64,000 nucleotides of DNA from Prevotellaceae bacterium UBA1746 (GTDB lineage: Bacteria; Bacteroidota; Bacteroidia; Bacteroidales; Bacteroidaceae): the NCBI GenBank assembly GCA_905369775.1, contig CAJPJR010000007.1:1-64000 (forward strand). Reading direction: 5' to 3'. Of the stretch, positions 8,711 through 16,459 are shown piece by piece. Position 1 is the stretch's first letter; each line of letters begins with the position of its first letter. Below the pieces are notes generated by a model that was given only the letters and a program-made list of their open reading frames with translations, made no database searches and was not told where the DNA came from. Position numbers and translations under genes: made by a program.

Positions 8711-9166
8711 ATGTCCGATTTCCCCCCTCTTCCCGAATTGCGCGCCTCCCATCCCTTCGATGTGCGGTTTAGCGAAGTCGATGCCATGCAAATTGTGTGG
8801 CACGGGGCTTATCCGCTCTATTTTGAGGACGCCCGCGAAGCCTTCGGCGCCCGTTACGGACTGGAATACATGACCATTGCCCGCGAAGGCTGCTACGTTC
8901 CGCTCGTCGAACTCACGTTTCGCTATCTCCGCCCCATACGTTACGAGACGAAATGCCGAGTCGACATCATCTATCGCCCCACGGCCAGCGCAAAAATCGT
9001 CTTCGACTACGAAATTCGCGCCGTCGACGACGAAACCCTCCTGGCCACCGGCCACAGCGTGCAGGCTTTTATGGATCGCGACTACAATCTTTTGTGGTAC
9101 AAGCCCGAGTTCTTCGTGCGTTGGGAGGAGCGCTGGGGCATTTTCACCGACCGTCTTCCGCTATGA
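8711..9166 (+). CDS. Hotdog thioesterase, 4-hydroxybenzoyl-CoA thioesterase-like
   Basis: A 151-residue protein with the 4HBT/YbgC signature VDAMQIVWHGAYPLYFEDARE near residue 25, where the Asp and the His two residues after the Val are the family's catalytic region. It would release acyl chains from ACP or CoA, as editing or as product release. The ATG at 8711 (MSDFPP) was chosen; an in-frame start further upstream would overlap the previous gene. The next gene starts within its stop (ATGA), so the two are translationally coupled. Confidence 0.87.
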   Translation: MSDFPPLPELRASHPFDVRFSEVDAMQIVWHGAYPLYFEDAREAFGARYGLEYMTIAREGCYVPLVELTFRYLRPIRYETKCRVDIIYRPTASAKIVFDYEIRAVDDETLLATGHSVQAFMDRDYNLLWYKPEFFVRWEERWGIFTDRLPL

Positions 9167-10929
9167 TCCATTGTTTGGCCGACAACATCCATTCTCCGTT
9201 CGGCAACACCACCGCCGACAATTTCGCCGCGCTGCGTCGCGGCGCACAACGCCCCACACTTCACCGCCTGCCCGGAGTGCCCGAACCGTTGTGCGCCGCG
9301 TTGTGGCCTGAAGGTGCCATCGAGGCGCGCTATGCCGCCCTCTACGGCGACGCCGAAGGGCTTTCGCGCTTCGAACAGCTCGCGCTGTTGTCCATTCGGG
9401 CCGCGTTGGCGCAAACCGAGCTCGATGTTTCCGCCCCCGATTGCCTGCTGTTGCTTTCCACCACGAAGGCCAATGTGCGTTGGCTCGCGGCTGCCCCCGA
9501 AAGTTTCGCGCCCCGCACCGGCACCCTGGGCGAAACGGCCGCCGTCATCGCGCGGCACGCCGGTTTCTCCACCGTTCCCGTCGTGGTCTCCAACGCCTGC
9601 ATCTCCGGCGCCCATGCGCTTCTGCTCGCCGCCCGCCTTTTGCGTCAAAAAGCCTATCGCCACGTCGTGGTGTGCGGAGTCGACGAGCAAAGTCCCTTCA
9701 TTGCTGCGGGTTTTCAGTCCTTCCGCGCCCTCTCTCTCGCCCCTTGTCGGCCCTTCGATGCCGCGCGCGACGGACTCAATCTCGGAGAAGCCGCCGCCAC
9801 CCTCGTTCTTTCGTGCGACGCTTCCCGTCGGGCAGTCGAAACTCCCCGTGCCGTCCTCGATTGGTGCCTCGTTTCCGGTGCCGTGCGCAACGATGCCAAC
9901 CACATCTCGGGCCCCTCGCGCACCGGCGAGGGCGCTTTCCGCGCCCTTCGCGCCACCTTGCCGCCCGATGTCTCGCGTTTGGCCTTCGTCAGTGCCCATG
10001 GCACCGCCACGCCCTACAACGATGAGATGGAAAGCCAGGCCCTCTCGCGTGCCGCCCTCAGTGCGCTGCCCGTTGCGGCCTACAAAGGGCTTTTTGGTCA
10101 CACGATGGGCGCCGCCGGCGTGCTCGAAACGCTCCTTTCCTTCCGTGCCGTGGAAGCCGGTTGCGTGCCGCCTGTGCAAGGCTTCGCACAGCTCGGCGTC
10201 ACCCGCCCGGTTTCGGTCAGCGCCGTCGAGCGTCCCACCCAGCGGCGGGAGTTTGTGAAAATGCTCTCCGGATTCGGCGGATGCAATGCCGCGTTGCACT
10301 TCGCGCCGGCCCCCGATGTCGCCGACGCCCCGTGCGGTTTCGTCGAGCGAAACTGGACTCCTGTGGCCGAAGTGCGCCTCACCTCCACAACTTGCTCCGT
10401 CGACGGCGAAACCTTGTCCCTCTCGGCGACGGGCGAGGCCCTGCTCGCTGCGATTTATGCCGAATTCATCGGCGGCTATCCCAAGTTCCATAAAATGGAC
10501 CCCCTCAGTCGCCTCGGCTTCGTGGCTTCCGAACTGCTACTCGCCGCCGTGCGTCGCAAAGGTCACCACCTCGACGAAAACACCGCCGTGGTGCTCGTCG
10601 GCCACTCCGGATCGCAAGCCGCCGACACCCGATTTCAGCACACCATCGCCGACCCCGACAATTACTATCCCAGCCCTGCGGTTTTTGTCTACACCCTGCC
10701 CAACATCGCAACGGGCGAAATCGCCATCCGCAACGGCTTCCACGGTGAAACCGCCTATTTTGCGCTCCCCTCCTTCGATCCCGCCCGCGTGCGCCGCCTC
10801 GTTTGCACCGCCGGCACCGACCCCGAAACCACCGCCCTCGTGGGAGGGTGGATCGAATGCCCGACCGCCGACCGCTTTGAGGCGCATCTCCATTGTTATC
10901 TGCCCCAAGCCCCGTCGCCTCGACCGTAA
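9163..10929 (+). CDS. Ketosynthase with C-terminal KS-like domain lacking the cysteine (fusion 1)
   Basis: A 588-residue protein, about 180 residues longer than a normal KS. Residues 1-380 are a complete ketosynthase: C146 in NACISGA, H279 in SAHGTAT, H313 in KGLFGHT, and a GFGGCN loop near 370. Residues about 430-588 form a second domain resembling the N-terminal half of a KS (GHSGSQAADTR, then TLPNIATGEIAIRNGFHGE), but where an active-site Cys would sit there is none. The fused tail could act like a chain-length factor or as a dimer interface. It begins at the ATGA overlap with the thioesterase; the frame is open upstream only over that gene. A similar fusion is encoded at 11238. The KS call is firm, the role of the tail is inference. 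Confidence 0.88.
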   Translation: MIHCLADNIHSPFGNTTADNFAALRRGAQRPTLHRLPGVPEPLCAALWPEGAIEARYAALYGDAEGLSRFEQLALLSIRAALAQTELDVSAPDCLLLLSTTKANVRWLAAAPESFAPRTGTLGETAAVIARHAGFSTVPVVVSNACISGAHALLLAARLLRQKAYRHVVVCGVDEQSPFIAAGFQSFRALSLAPCRPFDAARDGLNLGEAAATLVLSCDASRRAVETPRAVLDWCLVSGAVRNDANHISGPSRTGEGAFRALRATLPPDVSRLAFVSAHGTATPYNDEMESQALSRAALSALPVAAYKGLFGHTMGAAGVLETLLSFRAVEAGCVPPVQGFAQLGVTRPVSVSAVERPTQRREFVKMLSGFGGCNAALHFAPAPDVADAPCGFVERNWTPVAEVRLTSTTCSVDGETLSLSATGEALLAAIYAEFIGGYPKFHKMDPLSRLGFVASELLLAAVRRKGHHLDENTAVVLVGHSGSQAADTRFQHTIADPDNYYPSPAVFVYTLPNIATGEIAIRNGFHGETAYFALPSFDPARVRRLVCTAGTDPETTALVGGWIECPTADRFEAHLHCYLPQAPSPRP

Positions 10930-10983
10930 AACGGCACTCCGTCGCCCTCTTTCATTTACTCATCCCCTCATCTCTTTTCCGCT

Positions 10984-11241
10984 ATGGACGAACTCAAACG
11001 CCAACTCAAGCAGCAAATCATCGAAGTCCTCTCGCTCGAAGAAATCAACCCCGAAGACATCGTCGACAGCGAGCCCCTCTTCGGCGAAGGTCTCGGCCTG
11101 GATTCCATCGATGCCCTGGAACTCATCGTGCTCATGGAGAAAAACTACGGCATCCGCCTCAACAATCCCGCAGAAGGCAAGGCCATTTTCGCTTCGCTCG
11201 ACACCATGGCCGATTACATCGCCCAACACCGCACCAAATGA
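10984..11241 (+). CDS. Acyl carrier protein 2 of the cluster
   Basis: An 85-residue ACP with the phosphopantetheine site S41 in GLDSIDALEL. It differs clearly from ACP 1 (7074) in the residues around the site and is closer to the ACPs encoded next to ketosynthases in polyene clusters. Its stop overlaps the start of the next ketosynthase by 4 nt, which suggests a matched ACP-KS pair. Confidence 0.94.
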   Translation: MDELKRQLKQQIIEVLSLEEINPEDIVDSEPLFGEGLGLDSIDALELIVLMEKNYGIRLNNPAEGKAIFASLDTMADYIAQHRTK

Positions 11242-12998
11242 TCGTCATCACCGGAGCCGGCCTCCTTTCGGCCATCGGCACCAACCAAGCCGAGACGCTG
11301 CAATCCCTGCGCGACGCACGCGCCGGGCTGCATCCCGTGCGCTTCCTCCCCACCGTCCACCGCGAACTGCCCGTGGGCGAGGTGCCGTTGTCCGACGATG
11401 AGCTGCGCCGCCTGGCCCAAGCCCCCGAAGCCCGTTCGCGCACTGCGCTGATGGGCATGATTGCGTTGCGCGAAGCCCTCACGCAGGCACAAATCACCCC
11501 GCAACTCATCGCCGACACGGCGTTGGTGTCCGGCACCACCGTGGGCACGATGGATTGCACCGAGCGCGAGTTCGCTCGCACGGGGCGGGTGGAGCAACTC
11601 GGCGACTGCGCCGAGGCCACCCGGGAAATGGCCGACCACATCGGCCCGTTTGCCTTCGTCACCACTTGCAGCACGGCCTGCTCCTCGGCCGCCAACGCCT
11701 TCATCCTCGGGGCCAACCTCATTCGTTCCGGCCGTTTTGATCGTGTGGTTGTGGGAGGCAGCGAATGCCTCTCGCGCTTTCATTTCAACGGGTTCCGGGC
11801 TTTGATGATTCTCGACAGCCAGCCCTGCCGTCCTTTCTCGCACGATCGCGCCGGACTGAACCTGGGCGAAGGCGCCGCTTTCGTGGTGCTCGAGCGGGAA
11901 AGTGCCGCCCGTGCTCGCGGTGTGCGCCCTTTGGCGGTGCTCGAAGGGTGGGGCAATGCCTGCGACGCCTACCATCAGACGGCCACCTCCGAGAACGGCG
12001 AAGGCCCTTACCTGGCGATGACGCAAGCCCTGCGGCGAGCCGGCGTTGCCCCCCGTGACGTCGACTATGTCAACGCGCACGGCACCGCAACACCCAACAA
12101 CGATGTGACCGAAAGCGCCGCACTGCGCCGTGTCTTCGGCGATAACCTGCCCCACATCTCGTCGACCAAAGCGTTCACGGGGCACACCACCAGCGCCTCG
12201 GGCAGCATCGAGGCCGTCATCTGCCTCTTGGCCTTGCAACACGGCTTCGTTCCTCCCAATTTGCGGTGGGACGGCGGTGACGATTCGCTGATTCGCCCCG
12301 TCGTCGCCCCGCCGGCGCACACGCCCCTGCGGCGTGCACTCTGCAACGCCTTCGGTTTCGGCGGCAACGACACCGCTTTGCTCCTGGCCACCCCCGAGGC
12401 GGCCGCGGCACACCGCGACACGGTGCTGCCCGACGCCCCCTCGCAACCGCTGCGCTCCGTCTATGTCAAGCAGTGCGTGCGGTTTGCCGACTTGGCCCCC
12501 GAGCAGTTGCCCAAAATCCCCCCGATGGTGGCCCGCCGCCTGAGTGGGGTGCTCAAACGCGCGCTGCAAACCTCGCTCGTCGTGCTCGAACGCGCCGACT
12601 GCCCCCATCCCGATGCCATCGTGACGGGCACTGCCATGGGGTGCGTGCGCGACACCGAGGCTTTTCTGCGCGAAATGGTGGAGCGCGACGAACAATTGCT
12701 GCAACCCACCCACTTCATTCATTCTACTCACAACACCATCGGCGCACTCATCGCCATTCGCACCGGCACGCACGGCTACAACAACACCTTCTCGCACGGA
12801 GAGGCGTCGTTCGAAGCCGCACTGCTCGACGCGCAACTCCTCCTGGCGCTCGGCGAAGCCGAACAGGCACTCGTCGGCGAGCACGACGAAGACGGCGAGT
12901 GCACGGTTTGCTTTCTCGACACCGAGGCGAACGGCGCTTTGTGCCGACTCGACGCGCCGATGTCCGCTGCCGAATTATGTCGCAACTCTATTGTTTAG
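11238..12998 (+). CDS. Ketosynthase with C-terminal KS-like domain lacking the cysteine (fusion 2)
   Basis: A 586-residue protein built like the product of 9163. Residues 1-410 are a full ketosynthase with C148 (STACSSAANA), H281 (NAHGTAT), K311/H316 (KAFTGHT) and a GFGGND loop. Residues about 430-586 carry a second KS-like half domain (VKQCVRFADLAPEQLP, GTAMGCVRDTE, STHNTIGALIAIRTGTHG) with no cysteine at the nucleophile position. It is translationally coupled to ACP 2, and its 3' end overlaps the next gene by 22 nt. Two such fusions side by side with one simple KS suggest division of labour between initiation, elongation and chain-length control. Confidence 0.88.
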   Translation: MIVITGAGLLSAIGTNQAETLQSLRDARAGLHPVRFLPTVHRELPVGEVPLSDDELRRLAQAPEARSRTALMGMIALREALTQAQITPQLIADTALVSGTTVGTMDCTEREFARTGRVEQLGDCAEATREMADHIGPFAFVTTCSTACSSAANAFILGANLIRSGRFDRVVVGGSECLSRFHFNGFRALMILDSQPCRPFSHDRAGLNLGEGAAFVVLERESAARARGVRPLAVLEGWGNACDAYHQTATSENGEGPYLAMTQALRRAGVAPRDVDYVNAHGTATPNNDVTESAALRRVFGDNLPHISSTKAFTGHTTSASGSIEAVICLLALQHGFVPPNLRWDGGDDSLIRPVVAPPAHTPLRRALCNAFGFGGNDTALLLATPEAAAAHRDTVLPDAPSQPLRSVYVKQCVRFADLAPEQLPKIPPMVARRLSGVLKRALQTSLVVLERADCPHPDAIVTGTAMGCVRDTEAFLREMVERDEQLLQPTHFIHSTHNTIGALIAIRTGTHGYNNTFSHGEASFEAALLDAQLLLALGEAEQALVGEHDEDGECTVCFLDTEANGALCRLDAPMSAAELCRNSIV

Positions 12999-13330
12999 CC
13001 CTGGTGCAGGCCGCGCTGCTCACGATCGGGCAGGTGCTGCTCAAAATCTCCCTGCAATCCTTCGGCCGCTTCGAGTGGTCGTGGCGTTTCTTCGCGGCGG
13101 TGTTCACCAATCTCCGTTTTGCGCTCTGCGGCCTGAGTTTTGCCGCCGCTTCGCTCCTCTGGGCCTACATCGTGCGCCGGTTTCCCTTTTCCACGGCCTA
13201 TCCCATCGTGAGTTTGAGCTATGTGTTTGCCCTCATCGCGGCCGTATTCGTCTTTGACGAGCAGGTTCCGCCCCTGCGCTGGGTGGGTTGTGCCTGCATT
13301 GTGTTCGGCGTTTGGCTCACCACGCGCTGA
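12977..13330 (+). CDS. Small EamA/SMR-type four-helix membrane transporter
   Basis: A 117-residue protein with four membrane helices (about residues 2-22, 34-60, 68-88 and 95-115), the size and layout of small multidrug resistance or ArnE/ArnF-like half transporters. The segment FPFSTAYPIVSLSYVFALI is typical of the EamA/DMT fold. ArnE/ArnF relatives flip undecaprenyl-linked sugars, so a lipid-flipping role in the cluster is possible. It overlaps the end of the ketosynthase gene by 22 nt. The frame is open further upstream, but only across the KS gene. Confidence 0.8.
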   Translation: MSQLYCLALVQAALLTIGQVLLKISLQSFGRFEWSWRFFAAVFTNLRFALCGLSFAAASLLWAYIVRRFPFSTAYPIVSLSYVFALIAAVFVFDEQVPPLRWVGCACIVFGVWLTTR

Positions 13331-13579
13331 AACGCGGGCGAAGGCGGGTGCGGGGGCCCCGACACACGGTGCACGTCGGTCGAAAAGTGGCGGATGTCCA
13401 CTCAAAAACGCCCCGTTTTCGCGCAATAACGCCCCGTTTTTGTCGAAAATTTCCCCATTTTCGTCCCGCAGGTGCCGCCCATCGTCCGTTGTGCGGGCGG
13501 TGTGCCTTCGAAAATAGCGAACTGTCGCGCTCCGTCGCGCGAGCGTTTGCTCTCCCTTCCCCTCTTTATCCCCATTACT
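13331..13579. other. Intergenic gap inside the cluster
   Basis: The 249-nt gap is the largest inside the otherwise tightly packed cluster. It holds the 21-nt-period repeats (13409-13471). I see no good TAnnTTTG box, so the genes after it may be read through from upstream. Confidence 0.4.
13409..13471. repeat. 21-nt-period degenerate repeat, 3 units
   Basis: Units start at 13409, 13430 and 13451. Each has the form CGCCCCGTTTT followed by a variable CG-rich or A-rich half; the third reads TTCCCCATTTTCG. The period is exactly 21 nt. On the minus strand the units read as a Lys/Thr/Gly/Phe heptad (TKTGRY, AKTGRF). Confidence 0.8.
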
Positions 13580-14227
13580 ATGCAAATTCTTTCTTCTCTC
13601 CGCACCCTCTGTTGCGTTTTGTTGCTGAGTTGCTGCGCGTTGTGCGGAGCGCAGACGCCGGTATCGCCGCAGCGCGCCGCACAAATGGTGGCCGCCATCA
13701 CGTCCACCGCGGCTTCCACGCGCACCCTGCGCGCCGATTTCGTGCAAACCAAGTCGTTGCGCATGCTCAACCACAAGCTGACGGCGCGCGGACGCGTGAT
13801 TTTCGCCGCACCCGCCCGCCTGCGCTGGGAATATCTCTCGCCCACGGCCTATGTCTTGGTCATCGACGGAGAGAAAGTCACGGTGCGCAGTGGCAAAAAC
13901 AAGCACAGCATCGACACAAGACAGAGTCAAATTTTCGCGCAGATCGCACAAATCATGTCCGAAAGCGTGACCGGCCGCTCATTGGCCGACACTCGGCGCT
14001 TCGCCGTGCGCCTTTTTGACGAAGGCAACACCTGGACGGCAGAGCTTACGCCCCGCAGCGGGGCGCTCAAACGCCTTTTTGCCACCGTGCGCCTGCGCTT
14101 CGATGCCAAACGTCGTGTGGTCACGCGTGTGGACCTGGTGGAACACAACGGCGACGCCACGGTGATCGAAATGCAGGGCGTGCAGGTCAACCAACGTCTC
14201 GATGCCCATGCGTTTCAAGTGGATTAA
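13580..14227 (+). CDS. LolA-like outer-membrane lipoprotein carrier
   Basis: A 215-residue protein with a signal peptide (residues 1-24, cleavage near LCGAQ). The mature part has the LolA pattern: TLRADFVQTKSLRML, the ARGRVIFAAPARLRWEYLSP strand pair and LVIDGEKVTV. LolA-like proteins carry lipoproteins or other acylated molecules through the periplasm. Aryl-polyene clusters regularly encode one, probably to carry the polyene lipid. The ATG at 13580 gives a proper signal peptide; the frame is open upstream but gives none. Its end overlaps the next gene by 26 nt. Confidence 0.88.
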   Translation: MQILSSLRTLCCVLLLSCCALCGAQTPVSPQRAAQMVAAITSTAASTRTLRADFVQTKSLRMLNHKLTARGRVIFAAPARLRWEYLSPTAYVLVIDGEKVTVRSGKNKHSIDTRQSQIFAQIAQIMSESVTGRSLADTRRFAVRLFDEGNTWTAELTPRSGALKRLFATVRLRFDAKRRVVTRVDLVEHNGDATVIEMQGVQVNQRLDAHAFQVD

Positions 14228-14675
14228 AGGGCTCCTGCCCGCCGTGTGGCTGTGCACAGCCTGCGCCGGACTGCACCGCGCACCGCGTGTGACGGCACCG
14301 CCCTGCGTGTGGCGCGCCGCCGATTCCGTGGGTACCGTCACCGAATGGACCGCCGAAATCCATTTCGCGCGCGCCGATTTCACCGGCATCTGCGTGTTGA
14401 GGCGCACCGCCGGCGGAGCGGTCGGCACAGTGGTCAACGAGTTTGGCGTCCGCGCCTTCGATTTCACCTACGATGCGCAGCACCGGCGTGTGCAGCTCGC
14501 ACAAATCATGCCCATGCTCGACAAATGGTACATTCGCCGCACGCTGCGCCGAGATTGGTGCGCGCTGCTCGAGCAACTGTGCGACACCACGCAGGCCGAC
14601 TACCGCAATGCGCGCCGAAACATCGACTATCGTCTCACCCTCCTCCCTCCTGCTGCCCATGCAACTCCTCAATAG
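14202..14675 (+). CDS. Small lipoprotein of the cluster
   Basis: A 157-residue protein with a lipoprotein signal: basic start (MPMRFKWIKG), hydrophobic run and a lipobox with Cys near residue 21 (LCTAC). The ATG at 14208 is an equally good start. The mature part has beta-strand character (TGICVLRRTAGGAVGTVVNEFGVRAFDF), and the sequence is not a family I can name with certainty. Small lipoproteins of this size stand beside LolA in aryl-polyene clusters, so it probably works in periplasmic or outer-membrane handling of the product. It overlaps both neighbours. Confidence 0.78.
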   Translation: MPMRFKWIKGLLPAVWLCTACAGLHRAPRVTAPPCVWRAADSVGTVTEWTAEIHFARADFTGICVLRRTAGGAVGTVVNEFGVRAFDFTYDAQHRRVQLAQIMPMLDKWYIRRTLRRDWCALLEQLCDTTQADYRNARRNIDYRLTLLPPAAHATPQ

Positions 14676-15012
14676 TCTCTTCCGCGTGGTGGATCGTCGC
14701 CAAGAAGGCGAACAAACGATTTTCGACGTGGAGCTTTGTGCCGAACATTTCATCTATCGCGCCCATTTCCCCGGGCATCCCATCACGCCGGGCGTGTGTG
14801 TGATGCAGATGGTGTGCGAACTGGCGGCCGAAATCGTGGGACACCCCGTGCGCATGACCGGGGCGAAAAACGTGAAGTTCCTCGCCCCGATCATTCCCAC
14901 TACAACACCGCGCGTCACCGTGCGTATGACCGTCGAGCCGACCCGCATTGTGGCGGCCGTGGAGGGGGGCGAACAAGTGATGGCCAAACTTTCGCTCTGC
15001 CATGAAGCCTAA
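14659..15012 (+). CDS. FabZ-like hotdog dehydratase (ApeI-like)
   Basis: A 117-residue hotdog protein with the FabZ active-site segment FPGHPITPGVCVMQ (His near residue 39; Pro-Gly loop), followed by the helix with E in MVCELAAEI. This His/Glu pair is the dehydratase centre. It would convert 3-hydroxyacyl-ACP to trans-2-enoyl-ACP, and with no enoyl reductase in the cluster each round would leave a double bond. The ATG at 14659 lies within the end of the preceding gene (17-nt overlap), and its stop overlaps the next gene by 11 nt. Confidence 0.88.
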   Translation: MQLLNSLFRVVDRRQEGEQTIFDVELCAEHFIYRAHFPGHPITPGVCVMQMVCELAAEIVGHPVRMTGAKNVKFLAPIIPTTTPRVTVRMTVEPTRIVAAVEGGEQVMAKLSLCHEA

Positions 15013-16459
15013 AATTTGCGTGCTCATTCCCACCTTCGACAACGCCGCCACCCTCCGCGATGTGGTGCAGGGGGTGTTGCCGAAGGGCTATCCCGTGTTG
15101 GTGGTCGACGATGGGAGCCGTGTGCCTGCCACGGCGCTGTTGGCCGACGTGGCCGGCGACTTGCACGTGCTGCGCCACGCGACGAATCGTGGCAAAGGGG
15201 CGGCGTTGTGCACGGGCTTCGCGTGGGCACGAGAAAACGGCTTCACGCACGTCATCACCCTCGATGCCGACGGACAACACCTGCCCGAGGATGTGCCGAC
15301 CCTGGCGAAGGCCGTGAGCGAAACACCCGACGAAATCATCGTCGGCAACCGCTTCGATCCGCGAAAATTCGGGCCTGACAACGCGCGCAACATGAGCAGC
15401 GGTAGCCAAACGGCCAACCGCCTGAGCAATTTCTGGCTCCGCGTGCAAACCGGGTGCCGACTTCCCGACACGCAAACGGGCTTTCGCGCCTACCCACTCC
15501 GCGCTCTGCACGGATTGCGGTGGATCACCTCGCGCTATGAGGCGGAACTCGAGCTGTTGGTCTTTGCGGCTTGGCGAAATGTGCGTTTGCGCAGCGTGCC
15601 GATCGGGGTCTATTATCCGCCGGCGGAGGAAAGGGTGAGCCACTTCCGCCCCCGGGCCGATTTTCTGCGCATTTCGCTGCTCAACACCGTCTTGACCACC
15701 GTGGCGCTGGCCGTGGTTTGGCCGTGGCGCGCGCTGCAATGGATCGCCACCCTCGCGGTGTTGCTCCTCCTCTTCGCGGTGATGCTCGTGGCACAGGCCG
15801 GACTCTGGCTGTATTTCCGCTGTTTCCGGCTCACCGAGGCCCGCCGTCTCGCCCTCCATCGCGGCATGGCGGCCGTGGCTCGCGGGTTGTTGCGCCTCTT
15901 GCCCCGCGTGCGCATCGAAAAACTCAACCCGCACGGCGAAAACTTCGCCGAGCCCGCGGTGATTGTGCTCAACCATCGCAGTCATCTCGACCTGCTTTGC
16001 GCGCTTGCCCTCACGCCGCGTCTCATTATGCTCACGAAACGTTGGGTTTGGCGCAATCCGTTGTATGCTTTGGTGCTGCGTTATGCCGAATATCTCCCCA
16101 CCACCCGCGATTTTGAGGAGAATTTCGCCCGCATCGAGGACGTGGTGCGGCGCGGATATTCCGTGTTGATTTTCCCGGAAGGGACCCGTTCGTGCACTGA
16201 GCGCACGGGGCGTTTCCACCAAGGGGCTTTTGTGCTGGCGCGTCGGCTCGGCGTCGACGTGATCCCCGTGGTGTTGCACGGCACCTCGCAAGTGTTGCAC
16301 CGCCGCGCCCATGTGTTGTCGTCCGGCCGGATCGTTGTGGAAATTGGCGCCCGCATCGCGCCGGGAACGCCCCTGTGGAGTGACGATTCGTTGGACATGG
16401 CGCGACGGGTGCGCCGATATTTCGAAGAAAGGTATGAAGCATTGTCTGATCATCGGTAG
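15002..16459 (+). CDS. Glycosyltransferase family 2 fused to PlsC-type acyltransferase
   Basis: A 485-residue two-domain protein. Residues 1-235 are a GT-A family 2 glycosyltransferase: VVDDGS near 38 and the metal-binding DADGQH near 90, with RYEAELELL further on. Two membrane segments follow (about 225-275). Residues 280-485 are a lysophosphatidate-type acyltransferase with NHRSHLD (HX4D) near 325 and FPEGTRS near 397. Such a protein could glycosylate and acylate the same lipid acceptor. Fusions of this kind are known from aryl-polyene clusters. It overlaps genes on both sides. Confidence 0.9.
   Translation: MKPKICVLIPTFDNAATLRDVVQGVLPKGYPVLVVDDGSRVPATALLADVAGDLHVLRHATNRGKGAALCTGFAWARENGFTHVITLDADGQHLPEDVPTLAKAVSETPDEIIVGNRFDPRKFGPDNARNMSSGSQTANRLSNFWLRVQTGCRLPDTQTGFRAYPLRALHGLRWITSRYEAELELLVFAAWRNVRLRSVPIGVYYPPAEERVSHFRPRADFLRISLLNTVLTTVALAVVWPWRALQWIATLAVLLLLFAVMLVAQAGLWLYFRCFRLTEARRLALHRGMAAVARGLLRLLPRVRIEKLNPHGENFAEPAVIVLNHRSHLDLLCALALTPRLIMLTKRWVWRNPLYALVLRYAEYLPTTRDFEENFARIEDVVRRGYSVLIFPEGTRSCTERTGRFHQGAFVLARRLGVDVIPVVLHGTSQVLHRRAHVLSSGRIVVEIGARIAPGTPLWSDDSLDMARRVRRYFEERYEALSDHR

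Noticed and set aside
8953..9162. N-terminal extension of the first KS fusion
   Set aside because: The added residues are encoded only over the preceding thioesterase gene and lack homology; the ATGA overlap at 9163 gives the normal KS start.
13391..13471. A coding gene for the Lys/Thr/Gly/Phe heptads
   Set aside because: The heptad frames at the different loci are short, have no consistent start and would overlap the leaders of real genes, so the repeat is better treated as non-coding until shown otherwise.
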